NCBI RefSeq assembly: GCF_001668675.1
Contig: NZ_LZKQ01000040.1
Span: 1 to 32,167, forward strand
Source: Mycobacterium asiaticum
GTDB taxonomy: Bacteria; Actinomycetota; Actinomycetes; Mycobacteriales; Mycobacteriaceae
Direction of reading: 5' to 3'
DNA: 32,167 nt
A program made the translations under genes and the position numbers. The notes beneath the pieces are model-generated. The model was not told the DNA's origin, searched no databases, and saw only the letters and a program-made list of their open reading frames with translations. Position 1 is the stretch's first letter, and each line of letters starts with the position of its first letter. Of the stretch, positions 1-7,493 are shown in pieces.

Positions 1-97
1 CACCCCCCCCCCCGCCCCCCCCGGGCCGCCCCGCGCCCCCCCCCCCAAAACCCCCCCATTTGGGCCCCAAATTGGGGGGTTTTGGGGGGGGCTCGCG
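1..97. repeat. Low-complexity left edge, probably a corrupted hairpin copy
   Basis: The stretch is almost only runs of C, then a near-palindrome (47-83) of A4, C7, ATTT, G3, C4, AAAT, T, G6, T4, followed by G8 and CTCGCGG. The order and spacing of the A/T blocks match the ftsQ-ftsZ hairpin at 6428-6477 (AAA, 7 nt, ATTT, 7 nt, AAAT, G-run, TTT, 8 nt, CTCGCG), with the G/C positions between them flattened into homopolymers. I read this as a badly sequenced copy of that hairpin at a contig end rather than real genomic sequence. No gene is visible in it. Confidence 0.6.
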
Positions 98-145
98 GTG
101 GTGTTCGGTCGTAGGCTGGTGTTGCCAGCAGCCGAAAGTACGACC

Positions 146-838
146 ATGAACCCACCCAGTCGCTTCCTGCGGCGCACCGCCACCCGAAGGTTTCGTGACC
201 GCCGGGAGGCCGGTCGCGTGCTCGCCGACGCCCTAGCGCCCTACCGCGGGAAACCTGGCGTGCTGGTGCTGGGACTGGCCCGCGGTGGTGTGCCCGTCGC
301 GTGGGAGGTGGCCGCGGCGCTGGGCGCCGACCTCGACGTGTTTCTGGTTCGCAAGCTCGGGGTGCCGCACTGGCCGGAGCTGGCGATGGGCGCGCTGGCC
401 AGCGGCGGCCGGGTGGTGATGAACGACGACGTGGTGTCCAGCCTGGGCATCGGCGACCAGCAGATCCGCGCGGTCATCGACAGCGAAACCGCCGAACTCG
501 AGCGACGGGAGCAGGCATACCGCGGCGGGCGCCCGGTGGCCGATCCGGCCGATCGCGTGGTGATCCTCGTCGATGACGGCATCGCTACCGGGGCGAGCAT
601 GCTGGCTGCGGTGCGGGCGGTGCGAGCCGGCGGACCGCGGCAGGTGGTCGTCGCCGTCCCGGTCGGGCCGCTGTCGGCCTGCCGGCAGCTCTCCGCGGAG
701 GCTGACGATGTGGTGTGCGCGACCATGCCGGCCGCGTTCGATGCTGTCGGCCAGGTCTATGCGGATTTCCACCAGGTCAGCGACGACGAGGTGCGCGAGC
801 TGTTGGCCACCCCGACCGGCGGCGCCCCCGCGGGCTGA
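146..838 (+). CDS. Phosphoribosyltransferase family protein (Rv2143-like)
   Basis: Predicted soluble type I phosphoribosyltransferase of about 230 residues. The PRPP-binding loop is visible as [13 protein letters not shown] in the second half of the protein: hydrophobic strand, two acidic residues, then the Thr/Gly/Ser phosphate loop. Upstream is a typical [11 protein letters not shown] segment that in this family forms part of the diphosphate pocket. The substrate base cannot be told from sequence. I start at ATG 146, preceded by a weak GAAAG; an in-frame GTG at 98 would add 16 residues but lies against corrupted edge sequence. It converges on the small membrane gene that ends at 848, with only 9 nt between them. 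It is the only plus-strand gene left of the dcw cluster and is not obviously part of it. Confidence 0.8.
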   Translation: MNPPSRFLRRTATRRFRDRREAGRVLADALAPYRGKPGVLVLGLARGGVPVAWEVAAALGADLDVFLVRKLGVPHWPELAMGALASGGRVVMNDDVVSSLGIGDQQIRAVIDSETAELERREQAYRGGRPVADPADRVVILVDDGIATGASMLAAVRAVRAGGPRQVVVAVPVGPLSACRQLSAEADDVVCATMPAAFDAVGQVYADFHQVSDDEVRELLATPTGGAPAG

Positions 839-847
839 CTACTTGCC

Positions 848-1162
848 TTACTTGGCGCCCTCGTCGCGCGTTGCCGCGGATTCGGCGTCCGTTTCGGAGC
901 CGTCGGCCTCTTCGGGGTAGTCGACGGCCTCAGACTCGGGCTCGGTTGCGTCGCCGGCGTCGTCACCGGTCTCGTCCTCGTCCGGGTCCTCACCTTCGAC
1001 GTCGCGGTGCTGGCGTTCCCGTACCGCGTCGACGATCAACAGGATCACGCCGAGCACGCTGGCGCCGATGCAGACCCACGCCACCAGCTCGTTGCTGGTC
1101 ACGACCGCGAACACCAGGGCGACGAGCCCGATGAGGGCGAGTACGAGAGCAATGATCAGCAT
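848..1162 (-). CDS. Small membrane protein with acidic tail (Rv2144c-like)
   Basis: A 104-residue protein with two N-terminal hydrophobic segments (about residues 2-22 and 27-46) and a long, very acidic cytoplasmic-type tail rich in Asp, Glu and Thr. No catalytic motif is visible and I do not know its function. Its place directly downstream of wag31 is the same as in M. tuberculosis (Rv2144c), so a link to the polar growth machinery is possible but is inference only. The ATG at 1162 has a good Shine-Dalgarno sequence (GGAGG, about 7 nt upstream). GC-rich hairpins lie between it and wag31, so it may be read by partial read-through. Confidence 0.8.
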   Translation of the reverse strand: MLIIALVLALIGLVALVFAVVTSNELVAWVCIGASVLGVILLIVDAVRERQHRDVEGEDPDEDETGDDAGDATEPESEAVDYPEEADGSETDAESAATRDEGAK

Positions 1163-1192
1163 TGGTCACCCTCCAGCCGGTGCGGGTCGACG

Positions 1193-1237
1193 GCGGCGGG
1201 CGTCAGGCCCGCCGCGCGCCCAGCCGGCTCCCGGCTA
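1193..1237 (-). terminator. GC-rich hairpins after wag31
   Basis: Two hairpins follow the wag31 coding region: a 9-bp stem (1193-1201 with 1207-1215, 5-nt loop) and a 6-bp stem AGCCGG/CCGGCT (1222-1227 with 1231-1236) that includes part of the stop codon. No T tract follows on the minus strand. They could attenuate transcription into the small membrane gene or only protect the mRNA 3' end. Confidence 0.4.
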
Positions 1238-2035
1238 GTTGTTTCCTCGGTTGAATTGGTCGAACCCGCCCGCATCGGCGCTGGAATCGACCGGAGCCGC
1301 CGAGCCACGCTGGCCGAGCTCTTCCAGCTGAGATTCGAGGTAGGTCTTGAGCCGCGTGCGGTACTCCCGCTCGAAGGTCCGCAACTGTTCGAGACGACCC
1401 TCCAGCACCGTGCGCTGCTGGTTGATGGTCCCCATGATCTCGGAGTGTTTACGTTCGGCGTCGGCCTGCAGGGCGTCGGCCTTCTCTTGCGCCTGACGCA
1501 GCTGCGTCTCGGAGCGGGACTGGGCGTCGGCGAGCATCGCGTCCGCACGCTGGCGTGCCTCGGAAACCGTGGTCTCGGCGGTGTGCCGGGCCTCGCTGAG
1601 GATCTGGTCGGCGTTGGCGCGGGCGTCGGCGAGCATCTTGTCCGACTCGGCCTTGGCGGTGCTGGTCAGGCGGTCCGCCGTGTCCTGGGCCAGGCTGAGC
1701 ACGCGGGCGGCCTTGAGCGCCTGTTCCTCGTTGCTGCTGCTGGGCTGGGCCGGGGCCGCAACCGGCGCCGGCTTTACCGGCTCTGGCTCGGGCTCATAGG
1801 ACGGGACCGGCTGAGCGACCGTCGGAGCCGCGGCGCCACCCCCGCCGCCAGCGGCCAACTCCTGGTCCAGCTCGGCGATCCGCTGACGCAGATCCGAGTT
1901 CTCCTCGATGAGCCGGGTCAGCTCGTTCTCAACCAGGTCAAGGAAGGCGTCGACCTCATCCTCGTTGTACCCGCGTTTGCCGATAGGCGGCTTACTGAAC
2001 GCCACATTGTGGACGTCGGCAGGTGTAAGCGGCAT
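1235..2035 (-). CDS. wag31: Wag31, DivIVA-family polar growth scaffold
   Basis: DivIVA homologue that sits at the cell poles, recognises curved membrane and recruits the elongation machinery; in mycobacteria it is essential and sets polar growth and rod shape. The 266-residue protein begins with the conserved DivIVA lipid-binding domain ([31 protein letters not shown] at about 22-39) running into a short coiled coil. A Gly/Ala/Pro-rich linker (about 62-100) follows, then a long heptad-rich coiled coil (about 102-240). Thr72, in APTVAQP, corresponds to Thr73 of M. tuberculosis Wag31, the reported PknA site. ATG 2035 is preceded by GAGGGG. It lies downstream of yggT, but about 270 nt away with its own promoter candidate, so it is probably mainly transcribed separately. 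Length is close to the 260 residues of the M. tuberculosis protein. Confidence 0.97.
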   Translation of the reverse strand: MPLTPADVHNVAFSKPPIGKRGYNEDEVDAFLDLVENELTRLIEENSDLRQRIAELDQELAAGGGGGAAAPTVAQPVPSYEPEPEPVKPAPVAAPAQPSSSNEEQALKAARVLSLAQDTADRLTSTAKAESDKMLADARANADQILSEARHTAETTVSEARQRADAMLADAQSRSETQLRQAQEKADALQADAERKHSEIMGTINQQRTVLEGRLEQLRTFEREYRTRLKTYLESQLEELGQRGSAAPVDSSADAGGFDQFNRGNN

Positions 2036-2079
2036 TACTTTGTCCCCTCAAGTTCCCTGGACGGTCGAACGATCTGGAA

Positions 2080-2110
2080 AGTCTAGAACGTAACGGTAGC
2101 CGTCGTGCAA
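2080..2110 (-). promoter_or_regulatory. Candidate wag31 promoter
   Basis: On the minus strand a TANNNT-type -10 element, TAGACT (2085-2080), lies 19 nt downstream of TTGCAC (2110-2105), a partial match to the housekeeping -35. The predicted RNA start near 2073 gives a 5' leader of about 38 nt carrying the wag31 ribosome binding site. The -35 match and long spacer are weak points. Confidence 0.4.
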
Positions 2111-2149
2111 CTGCCGCCCATCCTGTCACACCAGACTCGGCGGTTGCCG

Positions 2150-2235
2150 ATTGGAGTAATAAATAAGGAGCAATTTCAATCTCTAAGCCAATAAATCACG
2201 TTTCTTAGATATGAAAATCACGCGCACCAAACTTG
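2150..2235. other. AT-rich intergenic island between yggT and wag31
   Basis: Within this intergenic stretch about 80 nt are strikingly AT-rich for the window, with runs such as AATAAATAA and CAATAAATCA. I see no convincing gene: an ATG-started reading frame at 2211 on the plus strand runs antisense into yggT and has no family resemblance. The island could act as an upstream activating region for the wag31 promoter or as a site for an AT-binding nucleoid protein such as Lsr2. Confidence 0.5.
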
Positions 2236-2308
2236 TCTCCGAATCGTGGCCGAACCGTCTCTTTCAAAGGCTTGGGAAGGGTTGGGAAGGCTCGAAAAGT
2301 CGCCAGGA

Positions 2309-2599
2309 CTACGCGGCGGCGCTGAACGCCAGCTGCATGCCGATGAACGCGACGAGCAACAGCACCAGGATGGACAGGTCGAGTCGGACGGCGCCGATGG
2401 TGATCTGTGGGATGAGCCGGCGGAGCAACTTCACCGGCGGATCGGTGATCGACATGATGATCTCGAGGATCACGACCGTGACACCCGTGGGACGCCAGTC
2501 ACGACTGAACGAACGGATCCACTCAATGACGACCCGGGCGATGAGCAGCAACCAGAAGGTGAACAGCACAAACCCGAGGATCTGAAAGAACAGCACCAA
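2309..2599 (-). CDS. YggT family membrane protein (Rv2146c-like)
   Basis: A 96-residue integral membrane protein with the YggT layout: an N-terminal membrane helix (about 3-23), a conserved basic and aromatic stretch (EWIRSFSRDWRPTG, about 26-39), the ITDPPVKLLRRLIP motif (about 51-64), and a second helix (about 74-93). YggT proteins are found beside sepF in many Gram-positive bacteria; the biochemical role is unknown, with proposals around division-site membrane organisation and osmotic stress. I place the start at TTG 2599, which gives the same length and alignment as the M. tuberculosis protein; the adjacent GTG at 2596 is equally possible. The frame stays open upstream into sepF, but that part has no YggT character. 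It follows sepF after a strong hairpin, so its expression may be lower than that of sepF. Confidence 0.85.
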   Translation of the reverse strand: MVLFFQILGFVLFTFWLLLIARVVIEWIRSFSRDWRPTGVTVVILEIIMSITDPPVKLLRRLIPQITIGAVRLDLSILVLLLVAFIGMQLAFSAAA

Positions 2600-2722
2600 C
2601 GAGAGCCCGACCTTATCGATGAGGATGACGAAACACGTGTCGCCGCCAACAATGCCGGCGTCCGCCAGCCTACCGACCCCGCGCCGGCGCACACATCCGA
2701 CGAGCGGGTCCGGCAAACGCCA

Positions 2723-2754
2723 GGCCCGGTCGGTCAACCTTGACCTACCGGGCC
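2723..2754 (-). terminator. Strong hairpin after sepF
   Basis: A 15-bp inverted repeat with a single mismatch (left arm 2723-2737, right arm 2740-2754, 2 nt between arms) starts about 18 nt past the sepF stop codon. The core GGCCCGG/CCGGGCC is very stable. No T tract follows on the minus strand, as in many mycobacterial hairpins. It probably terminates or attenuates between sepF and yggT. Confidence 0.55.
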
Positions 2755-2772
2755 GAGCAGCAGTCAGTGGGG

Positions 2773-3438
2773 TTATTGGTAGGCGTAGAAACCGGTTTCG
2801 GCGATCCGCCGGCGCTCCTCCGGGGACACGTCGACGTCCGCGGGCGACAGCAGGAACACCTTGGTCGCTACCTTGTCGAACGAGCCGCGCAGCGCGAAGG
2901 CCAGGCCGGCCGCGAAGTCGACCAACCGCTTGGCGTCGGCGTTGTCCATCGACACCAGGTCCATGATCACCGGGGTGCCGTCGCGGAACCGCTCGCCGAT
3001 GGTGCGCGCCTCGCTGTAGTCCTTGGGACGCAGTGTGGTGATCTTCGACAGCGGATGCCCTTCCTCGAACATCATCGCCATCCGGCGCGGGTCCATCGCC
3101 AGCGCGCCGCGGGTGGAGTTGCGCAACCACGAACCCAGGCGCGGCCGGCCCATGTCGGGGCGGTCGAACTCGCGAGGCTGGAAGCGCGGCTCGTCGGCGT
3201 AGCCGCCGCGGTAGCTGCTGGGCGGCGGGTAGTCGACGGGCTCAGCGCGCAGGTCCGGTCGCGGGTCACGACGCGGGTCGTCGTAATCGCGGTCGCGTCC
3301 TTCATAACGGCCGTATTCGTCGTCGAATCGGGGCCGCGGATATCCCCGGGACGGGGTGCGGTCGTCGTAATACTCGTCGTCGTAGTCCTCCATCGGCGCC
3401 ATCCCGAAGTAGGCCTTGACCTTGTGCAGTGTGCTCAT
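2773..3438 (-). CDS. sepF: SepF, FtsZ membrane anchor
   Basis: SepF tethers FtsZ polymers to the membrane at mid-cell and in actinobacteria replaces FtsA/ZipA. The 221-residue protein has the three expected parts: an N-terminal amphipathic helix ([13 protein letters not shown], about 1-13), a long disordered linker rich in Asp, Tyr, Arg and Pro (about 16-110), and the globular SepF core (about 130-207) with the [19 protein letters not shown] segment and the Gly-rich dimer region [15 protein letters not shown] 3438 has a good ribosome binding site (AAGGGG). The gene sits between yggS and yggT, the standard arrangement for sepF. It is followed by a strong hairpin, so it may be the last efficiently expressed gene of the ftsZ-yfiH-yggS-sepF group. 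Confidence 0.96.
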   Translation of the reverse strand: MSTLHKVKAYFGMAPMEDYDDEYYDDRTPSRGYPRPRFDDEYGRYEGRDRDYDDPRRDPRPDLRAEPVDYPPPSSYRGGYADEPRFQPREFDRPDMGRPRLGSWLRNSTRGALAMDPRRMAMMFEEGHPLSKITTLRPKDYSEARTIGERFRDGTPVIMDLVSMDNADAKRLVDFAAGLAFALRGSFDKVATKVFLLSPADVDVSPEERRRIAETGFYAYQ

Positions 3439-3501
3439 CGTTGCCCCTTAGTAGCCTGGGATTTTTGTTGTCTGTGATGAAGGTGTGACTACAGTGACTA
3501 T

Positions 3502-4287
3502 TCACGGTGACGGTAGCCGCCGTTGACCCAATAGCGCGGTACCGACACGCACACACGTCGAACCGTGTTTGACGGCGATTTCCAGGTCATTCGACATACC
3601 GGCGGACAGACCGACGGCGTTCGGGAATTGCTGGCACACCCGACTGCGCTCCGATTGCAGCTGGTCAAAGGCTCGTTCGGGCTCCCAGTCCAGCGGCGGG
3701 ATACCCATCAGTCCGATCAATTCCAGGCTCTCGGCGCGGTCCACCTGAGCGCAGATTTCATCCACCGCGCCGGGCACGGCAATGTCGACACCACCCCGCG
3801 ACACATCCCCGTCCAGGCTGACCTGAACGTAGATCCGCAGCGGCTTGCTGCGGCGGTGTTCGGCCAGTGCGCCCGCGACCGCGCGGTCCAGCGCGGTCAC
3901 CAGATGAGGGTTGTCGACGGAATGCGCCGTGTGCGCCCAGCGGGCCAGCGCGCGGGCCTTCTTGCGCTGAATCTGGCCGACCATGTGCCACTGCATTTCG
4001 CGAGAGTCGCTGTGCTGCGACCCCGCCAACAAGCGGGTGAGTTCGGTCACCTTGGCCGCGGCTTCCTGTTCTCGGGATTCGCCAACGGACCGACATCCCA
4101 ATCGGGACAAAATCGCAACATCGGTTGCTGGGAAGAATTTCGTAATCGGCAGAAGTTCAATTTCGGCAACATTGCGGCCGGCCGCCTCGGCGGCCCGCGC
4201 CAGGCGTGAACGCACCGCCGCCAACGCGCGCGTCAATTCCGATTGGCGCTCTGTTTGCGCTGAGCCTTCCACCGTCATCGCGGTCAT
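3502..4287 (-). CDS. YggS/PROSC-type PLP homeostasis protein (Rv2148c-like)
   Basis: Member of the YggS/PLPBP family, single-domain pyridoxal-phosphate carriers with a TIM-barrel fold like alanine racemase but no racemase activity, involved in PLP homeostasis. The PLP lysine is in LLPITKFFP (Lys50 with this start). Other family marks are the ESREQE segment, WHMVGQIQRKKA, the GLMGIPPLDW block, and the C-terminal GLSAGMSNDLEIAVKHGSTCVRVGTALLG phosphate-binding region. The ATG at 4287 overlaps the yfiH stop as ATGA, suggesting translational coupling. A second ATG at 4278 would give the 258-residue length of the M. tuberculosis protein and is a real alternative. About 60 nt separate it from sepF. 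Confidence 0.93.
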   Translation of the reverse strand: MTAMTVEGSAQTERQSELTRALAAVRSRLARAAEAAGRNVAEIELLPITKFFPATDVAILSRLGCRSVGESREQEAAAKVTELTRLLAGSQHSDSREMQWHMVGQIQRKKARALARWAHTAHSVDNPHLVTALDRAVAGALAEHRRSKPLRIYVQVSLDGDVSRGGVDIAVPGAVDEICAQVDRAESLELIGLMGIPPLDWEPERAFDQLQSERSRVCQQFPNAVGLSAGMSNDLEIAVKHGSTCVRVGTALLGQRRLPSP

Positions 4288-5072
4288 TCCATCCACACCA
4301 GCGACGCCAGCCGGCCAGTCGGCGCAGCGCGCCGGTGGCTGAACAGCGTCGGGTCGGCCACCGTGCAGCGTGGGTCGACCTCGATGGATGTCACACCCAA
4401 ATCGCGTAGCTGAGCGGCGATTCCGGCACGCAGGTCCAGCCCGGGGGTGCCCTTCGCGGTGGTGGTGCGGCTGCCCGGCAGCGCCGCCTCCACCTCGGCG
4501 GCCATCTCCGCGGGCACTTCGTAGTTGGGGCCGCTGACCGCCGGGCCGAGCAGGGCGGAGATGTCGCCGGTCTGCGCACCCAGCCCCAGCATCGCCTCGA
4601 CCGCCCGGGCCACCACGCCGTGCTGCGCCCCGACGCGTCCGGCGTGCACCGCCCCGACGACGCCGGCCCGCGCGTCGGCCAGCAGCACCGGCACACAATC
4701 GGCCGTCACCACGGCCAGGGCCAACCGGGGCGCCGCGGTGACCACGCCGTCGGTGTCGGGCAGTGGGTCACCCGGCGGTCCGTCGACCACCTCGATCCGG
4801 GTGCCGTGCACCTGGTTCATCCACGCCACCCGGTCGGCGGGCAGGCCGGTGGCCGCGATCAGGCGGGATCGGTTGGCCCGCACGGCTTCCGGGTCGTCAC
4901 CGACGTGGTCACCAAGGTTGAAGGTGTCGAACGGCGGTTTCGACACACCGCCCGCCCGGGTGGTGGTCACCCGCCGGATACGAACGCTCACGTGCCCAGT
5001 ATCCGGAACCCGTTGCCCGCCAGGATGCATCGACGTCAAGCCGCGCTCGGTTTGTCGCGTACTGGCAAGCAA
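4284..5072 (-). CDS. pgeF: YfiH/PgeF family protein (Rv2149c-like)
   Basis: Member of the DUF152/YfiH family. Family members are described as multicopper polyphenol oxidases or purine nucleoside phosphorylases; the E. coli protein acts as a peptidoglycan editing factor that removes wrongly incorporated L-Ser from the stem peptide precursor. The metal-site signature is present: His89 in NQVHG, Cys126 in VTADCVPVL and His143 in AVHAG. The usual HAGWRG reads HAGRVG here. I start at TTG 5072 (MLASTR), as in M. tuberculosis, 9 nt after the ftsZ stop with an AGG overlapping that stop as likely binding site; a later ATG (Met15) would lose only the variable N-terminus. Position directly behind ftsZ and before yggS fits a housekeeping wall role. 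Confidence 0.9.
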   Translation of the reverse strand: MLASTRQTERGLTSMHPGGQRVPDTGHVSVRIRRVTTTRAGGVSKPPFDTFNLGDHVGDDPEAVRANRSRLIAATGLPADRVAWMNQVHGTRIEVVDGPPGDPLPDTDGVVTAAPRLALAVVTADCVPVLLADARAGVVGAVHAGRVGAQHGVVARAVEAMLGLGAQTGDISALLGPAVSGPNYEVPAEMAAEVEAALPGSRTTTAKGTPGLDLRAGIAAQLRDLGVTSIEVDPRCTVADPTLFSHRRAAPTGRLASLVWME

Positions 5073-5081
5073 AACGAGACC

Positions 5082-6224
5082 TCAGCGGCGCATGAAGGGC
5101 GGCACGTCGACGTCGTCGTCGTCACCACCGATGCTCAGCGTCGCACCGTTGGTGTGAATCGGAACGCTGACGGCGTCGACCGGCTCGAACAACGTGGACG
5201 TGAGCTTGCCGGCCTTGGCTGACTCGATGCGATGCGCGCCGCCGGTCTCGGTGCCGGTGACCGGCTTGCGGCCCGGTCCGGCGTCGAAGCCCGCCGCGAT
5301 CACCGTGACGCGCACCTCGTCGCCGAGCGAGTCGTCGATGACCGTGCCGAAGATGATGTTGGCGTCCTGGTGGGCGGCGTCCTGCACCAGCGAGGCCGCC
5401 TCGTTGATCTCGAACAGACCGAGGTCGCTGCCGCCCGCGATGGACATCAGCACGCCCTGGGCGCCTTCCATCGAGGCTTCCAGCAGCGGCGAGTTGATGG
5501 CGATCTCGGCGGCCTTGAGCGAACGGCCTTCGCCGCGCGCGGAGCCGATGCCCATCAGGGCGGTGCCGGCGCCGGACATGATGCCCTTGACGTCGGCGAA
5601 GTCGACGTTGATCAGACCCGGCGTGGTGATCAGATCGGTGATGCCCTGGACACCGTTGAGCAGCACCTCGTCGGCGCTGCGGAAGGCGTCCATCAACGAC
5701 ACCGCGGCGTCGCCCATCTGCAGCAGCCGGTCGTTGGGGATGACGATCAGGGTGTCGCAGCTCTCCCGCAGCGCGGCGATACCGTTCTCGGCCTGGTTGC
5801 TGCGCCGCTTGCCCTCGAAGGAGAACGGCCGGGTGACCACGCCGACGGTCAACGCCCCGAGTTTGCGGGCGATGCTGGCGACGACGGGTGCGCCGCCGGT
5901 GCCGGTGCCGCCGCCCTCGCCCGCCGTCACGAACACCATGTCGGCGCCGCGCAGCAGCTCCTCGATCTCCTCCTTGGCGTCCTCGGCAGCCTTTTTGCCG
6001 ACCTCGGGGTCGGCGCCGGCGCCCAGCCCGCGCGTGGAGTCGCGGCCGACGTCCAGCTTGACGTCGGCGTCGCTCATCAACAAGGCCTGCGCGTCGGTGT
6101 TGATCGCGATGAACTCGACGCCCTTCAGGCCTTGCTCGATCATCCGGTTGACGGCGTTGACGCCGCCACCACCAATGCCCACGACCTTGATGACGGCCAG
6201 ATAGTTATGTGGGGGGGTCATCAT
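5082..6224 (-). CDS. ftsZ: FtsZ, tubulin-like division GTPase
   Basis: Forms the cytokinetic Z-ring. The 380-residue protein has the complete FtsZ layout: the N-terminal nucleotide-binding domain with [15 protein letters not shown] (about 14-28), the GTP signature GGGTGTG (104-110), the synergy/T7 loop region NVDFADVK, the C-terminal domain, and the conserved C-terminal peptide [13 protein letters not shown], which binds SepF and FtsW partners. Identity to M. tuberculosis FtsZ is near complete by eye, with an extra Met at the start. ATG 6224 is 7 nt behind GGAGG; the next codon is also ATG and is the annotated start in M. tuberculosis. About 250 nt and a strong hairpin separate it from ftsQ, so it has its own transcription start(s). 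It heads the ftsZ-yfiH-yggS-sepF group. Confidence 0.99.
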   Translation of the reverse strand: MMTPPHNYLAVIKVVGIGGGGVNAVNRMIEQGLKGVEFIAINTDAQALLMSDADVKLDVGRDSTRGLGAGADPEVGKKAAEDAKEEIEELLRGADMVFVTAGEGGGTGTGGAPVVASIARKLGALTVGVVTRPFSFEGKRRSNQAENGIAALRESCDTLIVIPNDRLLQMGDAAVSLMDAFRSADEVLLNGVQGITDLITTPGLINVDFADVKGIMSGAGTALMGIGSARGEGRSLKAAEIAINSPLLEASMEGAQGVLMSIAGGSDLGLFEINEAASLVQDAAHQDANIIFGTVIDDSLGDEVRVTVIAAGFDAGPGRKPVTGTETGGAHRIESAKAGKLTSTLFEPVDAVSVPIHTNGATLSIGGDDDDVDVPPFMRR

Positions 6225-6296
6225 TCGTCTTCCTCCCTGATGGGCTTAGTTCCCTAGTCCACTGCGGTGTGTCTGCTTGCAAAACCCTCAACCTCA

Positions 6297-6320
6297 ACCA
6301 TAGAGTTAGAGTTATGTCAA
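6297..6320 (-). promoter_or_regulatory. Candidate ftsZ promoter elements
   Basis: The minus strand has a perfect TTGACA (6320-6315), followed by two TAACTC copies and then TATGGT (6302-6297), a TANNNT-type -10. The spacing between hexamers is only 12 nt, so they may belong to different promoters, or TATGGT may work without a -35. Two GTTGAG copies follow. M. tuberculosis ftsZ is known to have several promoters in this intergenic region. Confidence 0.4.
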
Positions 6321-6413
6321 GTAGTTCCGCGTAACCAGAACCGTATGGGTACGACGGGCACTAGCCGTGCAGGCGCGCCGACGCGCCACACGTAATTTTT
6401 CGTTGCGTTGGTT

Positions 6414-6477
6414 GCGCGAGCAGACGCGAAAGCCCCTCATTTCGGCACGAAATGGGGGCTTTCGCGGCTGCTCGCGC
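6414..6477. terminator. Very long hairpin between ftsQ and ftsZ (repeat family member)
   Basis: A 31-nt left arm (6414-6444) pairs with a 30-nt right arm (6448-6477) with one bulge and one mismatch around a 3-nt loop. The hairpin touches the ftsQ stop codon. It should act as a terminator for ftsQ transcription even without a T tract and could work in both directions. The first 14 nt, GCGCGAGCAGACGC, recur at 30089-30102, and both window edges resemble the whole element, so this is a dispersed intergenic repeat. A second small hairpin (GGCGCG/CGCGCC, 6372-6387) lies just past it. Confidence 0.75.
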
Positions 6478-7493
6478 TACTTAACTGTGGGTAGGTCGGG
6501 GCTGGACACGTCATAGGTGCGGCCCGGCTGCGTCAGCAACGCCGACAGCTTCTCCGCTTTTTCGTCGGCCCGGTCGGTGGTTCCCCAGATCACCACCCGT
6601 CCGTCGGACAGCGTGAGCGTGATCGACGACACCGACGGGGCCGCGATCCGGCCCACCTGACCCGCGACCTCCGGCCGCAGCGCCATCAGCACCTTCAACG
6701 CCGCCAGCGTGGCGGGATCGGTAGGGCCGGGGTTCTCGACCTCGATATACGGCAGCGCCGGCGGCGGCGGATCGGTCGCGAAATCGACACCGTCGCGATC
6801 GAACAGGTGCGGACCGTCCGGAAAGTCCTTCACCACCACCGGGACCCGCTCCACGATGGTGATCCGCAGCGCCGACGGATACTGCCGCTGCACCCGCGCG
6901 CTGGCCACCCGCCGGATGGCCGCCACCCGGTCGGCGACCTCGTTGGTGTTGATCTGCAGCAGCGGCGTGCCGATCCGCACCTGTGCGGCGTCCAGCACGT
7001 CCTCGCGGGTCACCACGCCGGTGCCGGTGACGACGATGCTGCGGGCCGACATCGCCGGCGTGAAGTAGAGGATCAAGGCAAGGCCGACGCCGACCACCAG
7101 CAGCAGGATCGTCGCCAGCAGCATCTTCAAGCCCCGAACGACCCCGCGCGCAACGGGTTTGGGCTCGGTGTGGACGTGGCCGCGGGCGCGGCGTTTGGCC
7201 TCGCGGCGGGCATGTTCGATCGCCATCGCACGGGCCTGGGCGGCGCGGCGTTCGGCGCGCTCGCGGCGGGCACGCCGGCGCGGACCCTCGAAGTCCTCGT
7301 CTTTACCCGGTTCTGAACCGGGTTCTGAGGCCGGCTCGGCCCGTTCCTGGTTCTGAGCGGTGGTGATCGGTTCGGTGGCCGACTCCTCGGCGTCGTTCGC
7401 CTCGGCTGTCTCCCCCGCCGGTTCTGCGGCCGGCTCCTGGGCCGGGCCGTTCGCCACCAGGTCGGTCGGTTGACCGTCAGGGGGCTCGGTCAC
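6477..7493 (-). CDS. ftsQ: FtsQ, divisome membrane protein
   Basis: Bitopic division protein that links early and late divisome parts and binds FtsL/FtsB-type partners through its periplasmic domains. The 338-residue protein has a long N-terminal cytoplasmic region rich in Glu, Ala and Pro, then Arg (about 1-120), one membrane helix (about 121-145), a POTRA domain (about 149-219, [18 protein letters not shown]...RVPVVV) and the FtsQ beta domain up to the C-terminus. The cytoplasmic part is longer than usual for the family. GTG 7493 overlaps the murC stop as GTGA, and a G-rich stretch inside murC serves as binding site. It is the last gene of the mur/fts run; a very long hairpin begins at its stop codon. 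Confidence 0.95.
   Translation of the reverse strand: MTEPPDGQPTDLVANGPAQEPAAEPAGETAEANDAEESATEPITTAQNQERAEPASEPGSEPGKDEDFEGPRRRARRERAERRAAQARAMAIEHARREAKRRARGHVHTEPKPVARGVVRGLKMLLATILLLVVGVGLALILYFTPAMSARSIVVTGTGVVTREDVLDAAQVRIGTPLLQINTNEVADRVAAIRRVASARVQRQYPSALRITIVERVPVVVKDFPDGPHLFDRDGVDFATDPPPPALPYIEVENPGPTDPATLAALKVLMALRPEVAGQVGRIAAPSVSSITLTLSDGRVVIWGTTDRADEKAEKLSALLTQPGRTYDVSSPDLPTVK

Noticed and set aside
1..97. Palindrome with C and G runs as a replication terminus, telomere-like end or quadruplex element
   Set aside because: The A/T block order matches the internal hairpin at 6414-6477, so a corrupted assembly edge explains it better.
2211..2585. Plus-strand open frame of 124 codons starting in the AT-rich island
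   Set aside because: It mostly runs antisense to yggT, has no ribosome binding site of note and no family resemblance.
2600..3130. Longer YggT protein reaching into sepF
   Set aside because: The additional sequence has shadow-frame composition and the family sequence begins at about 2599.
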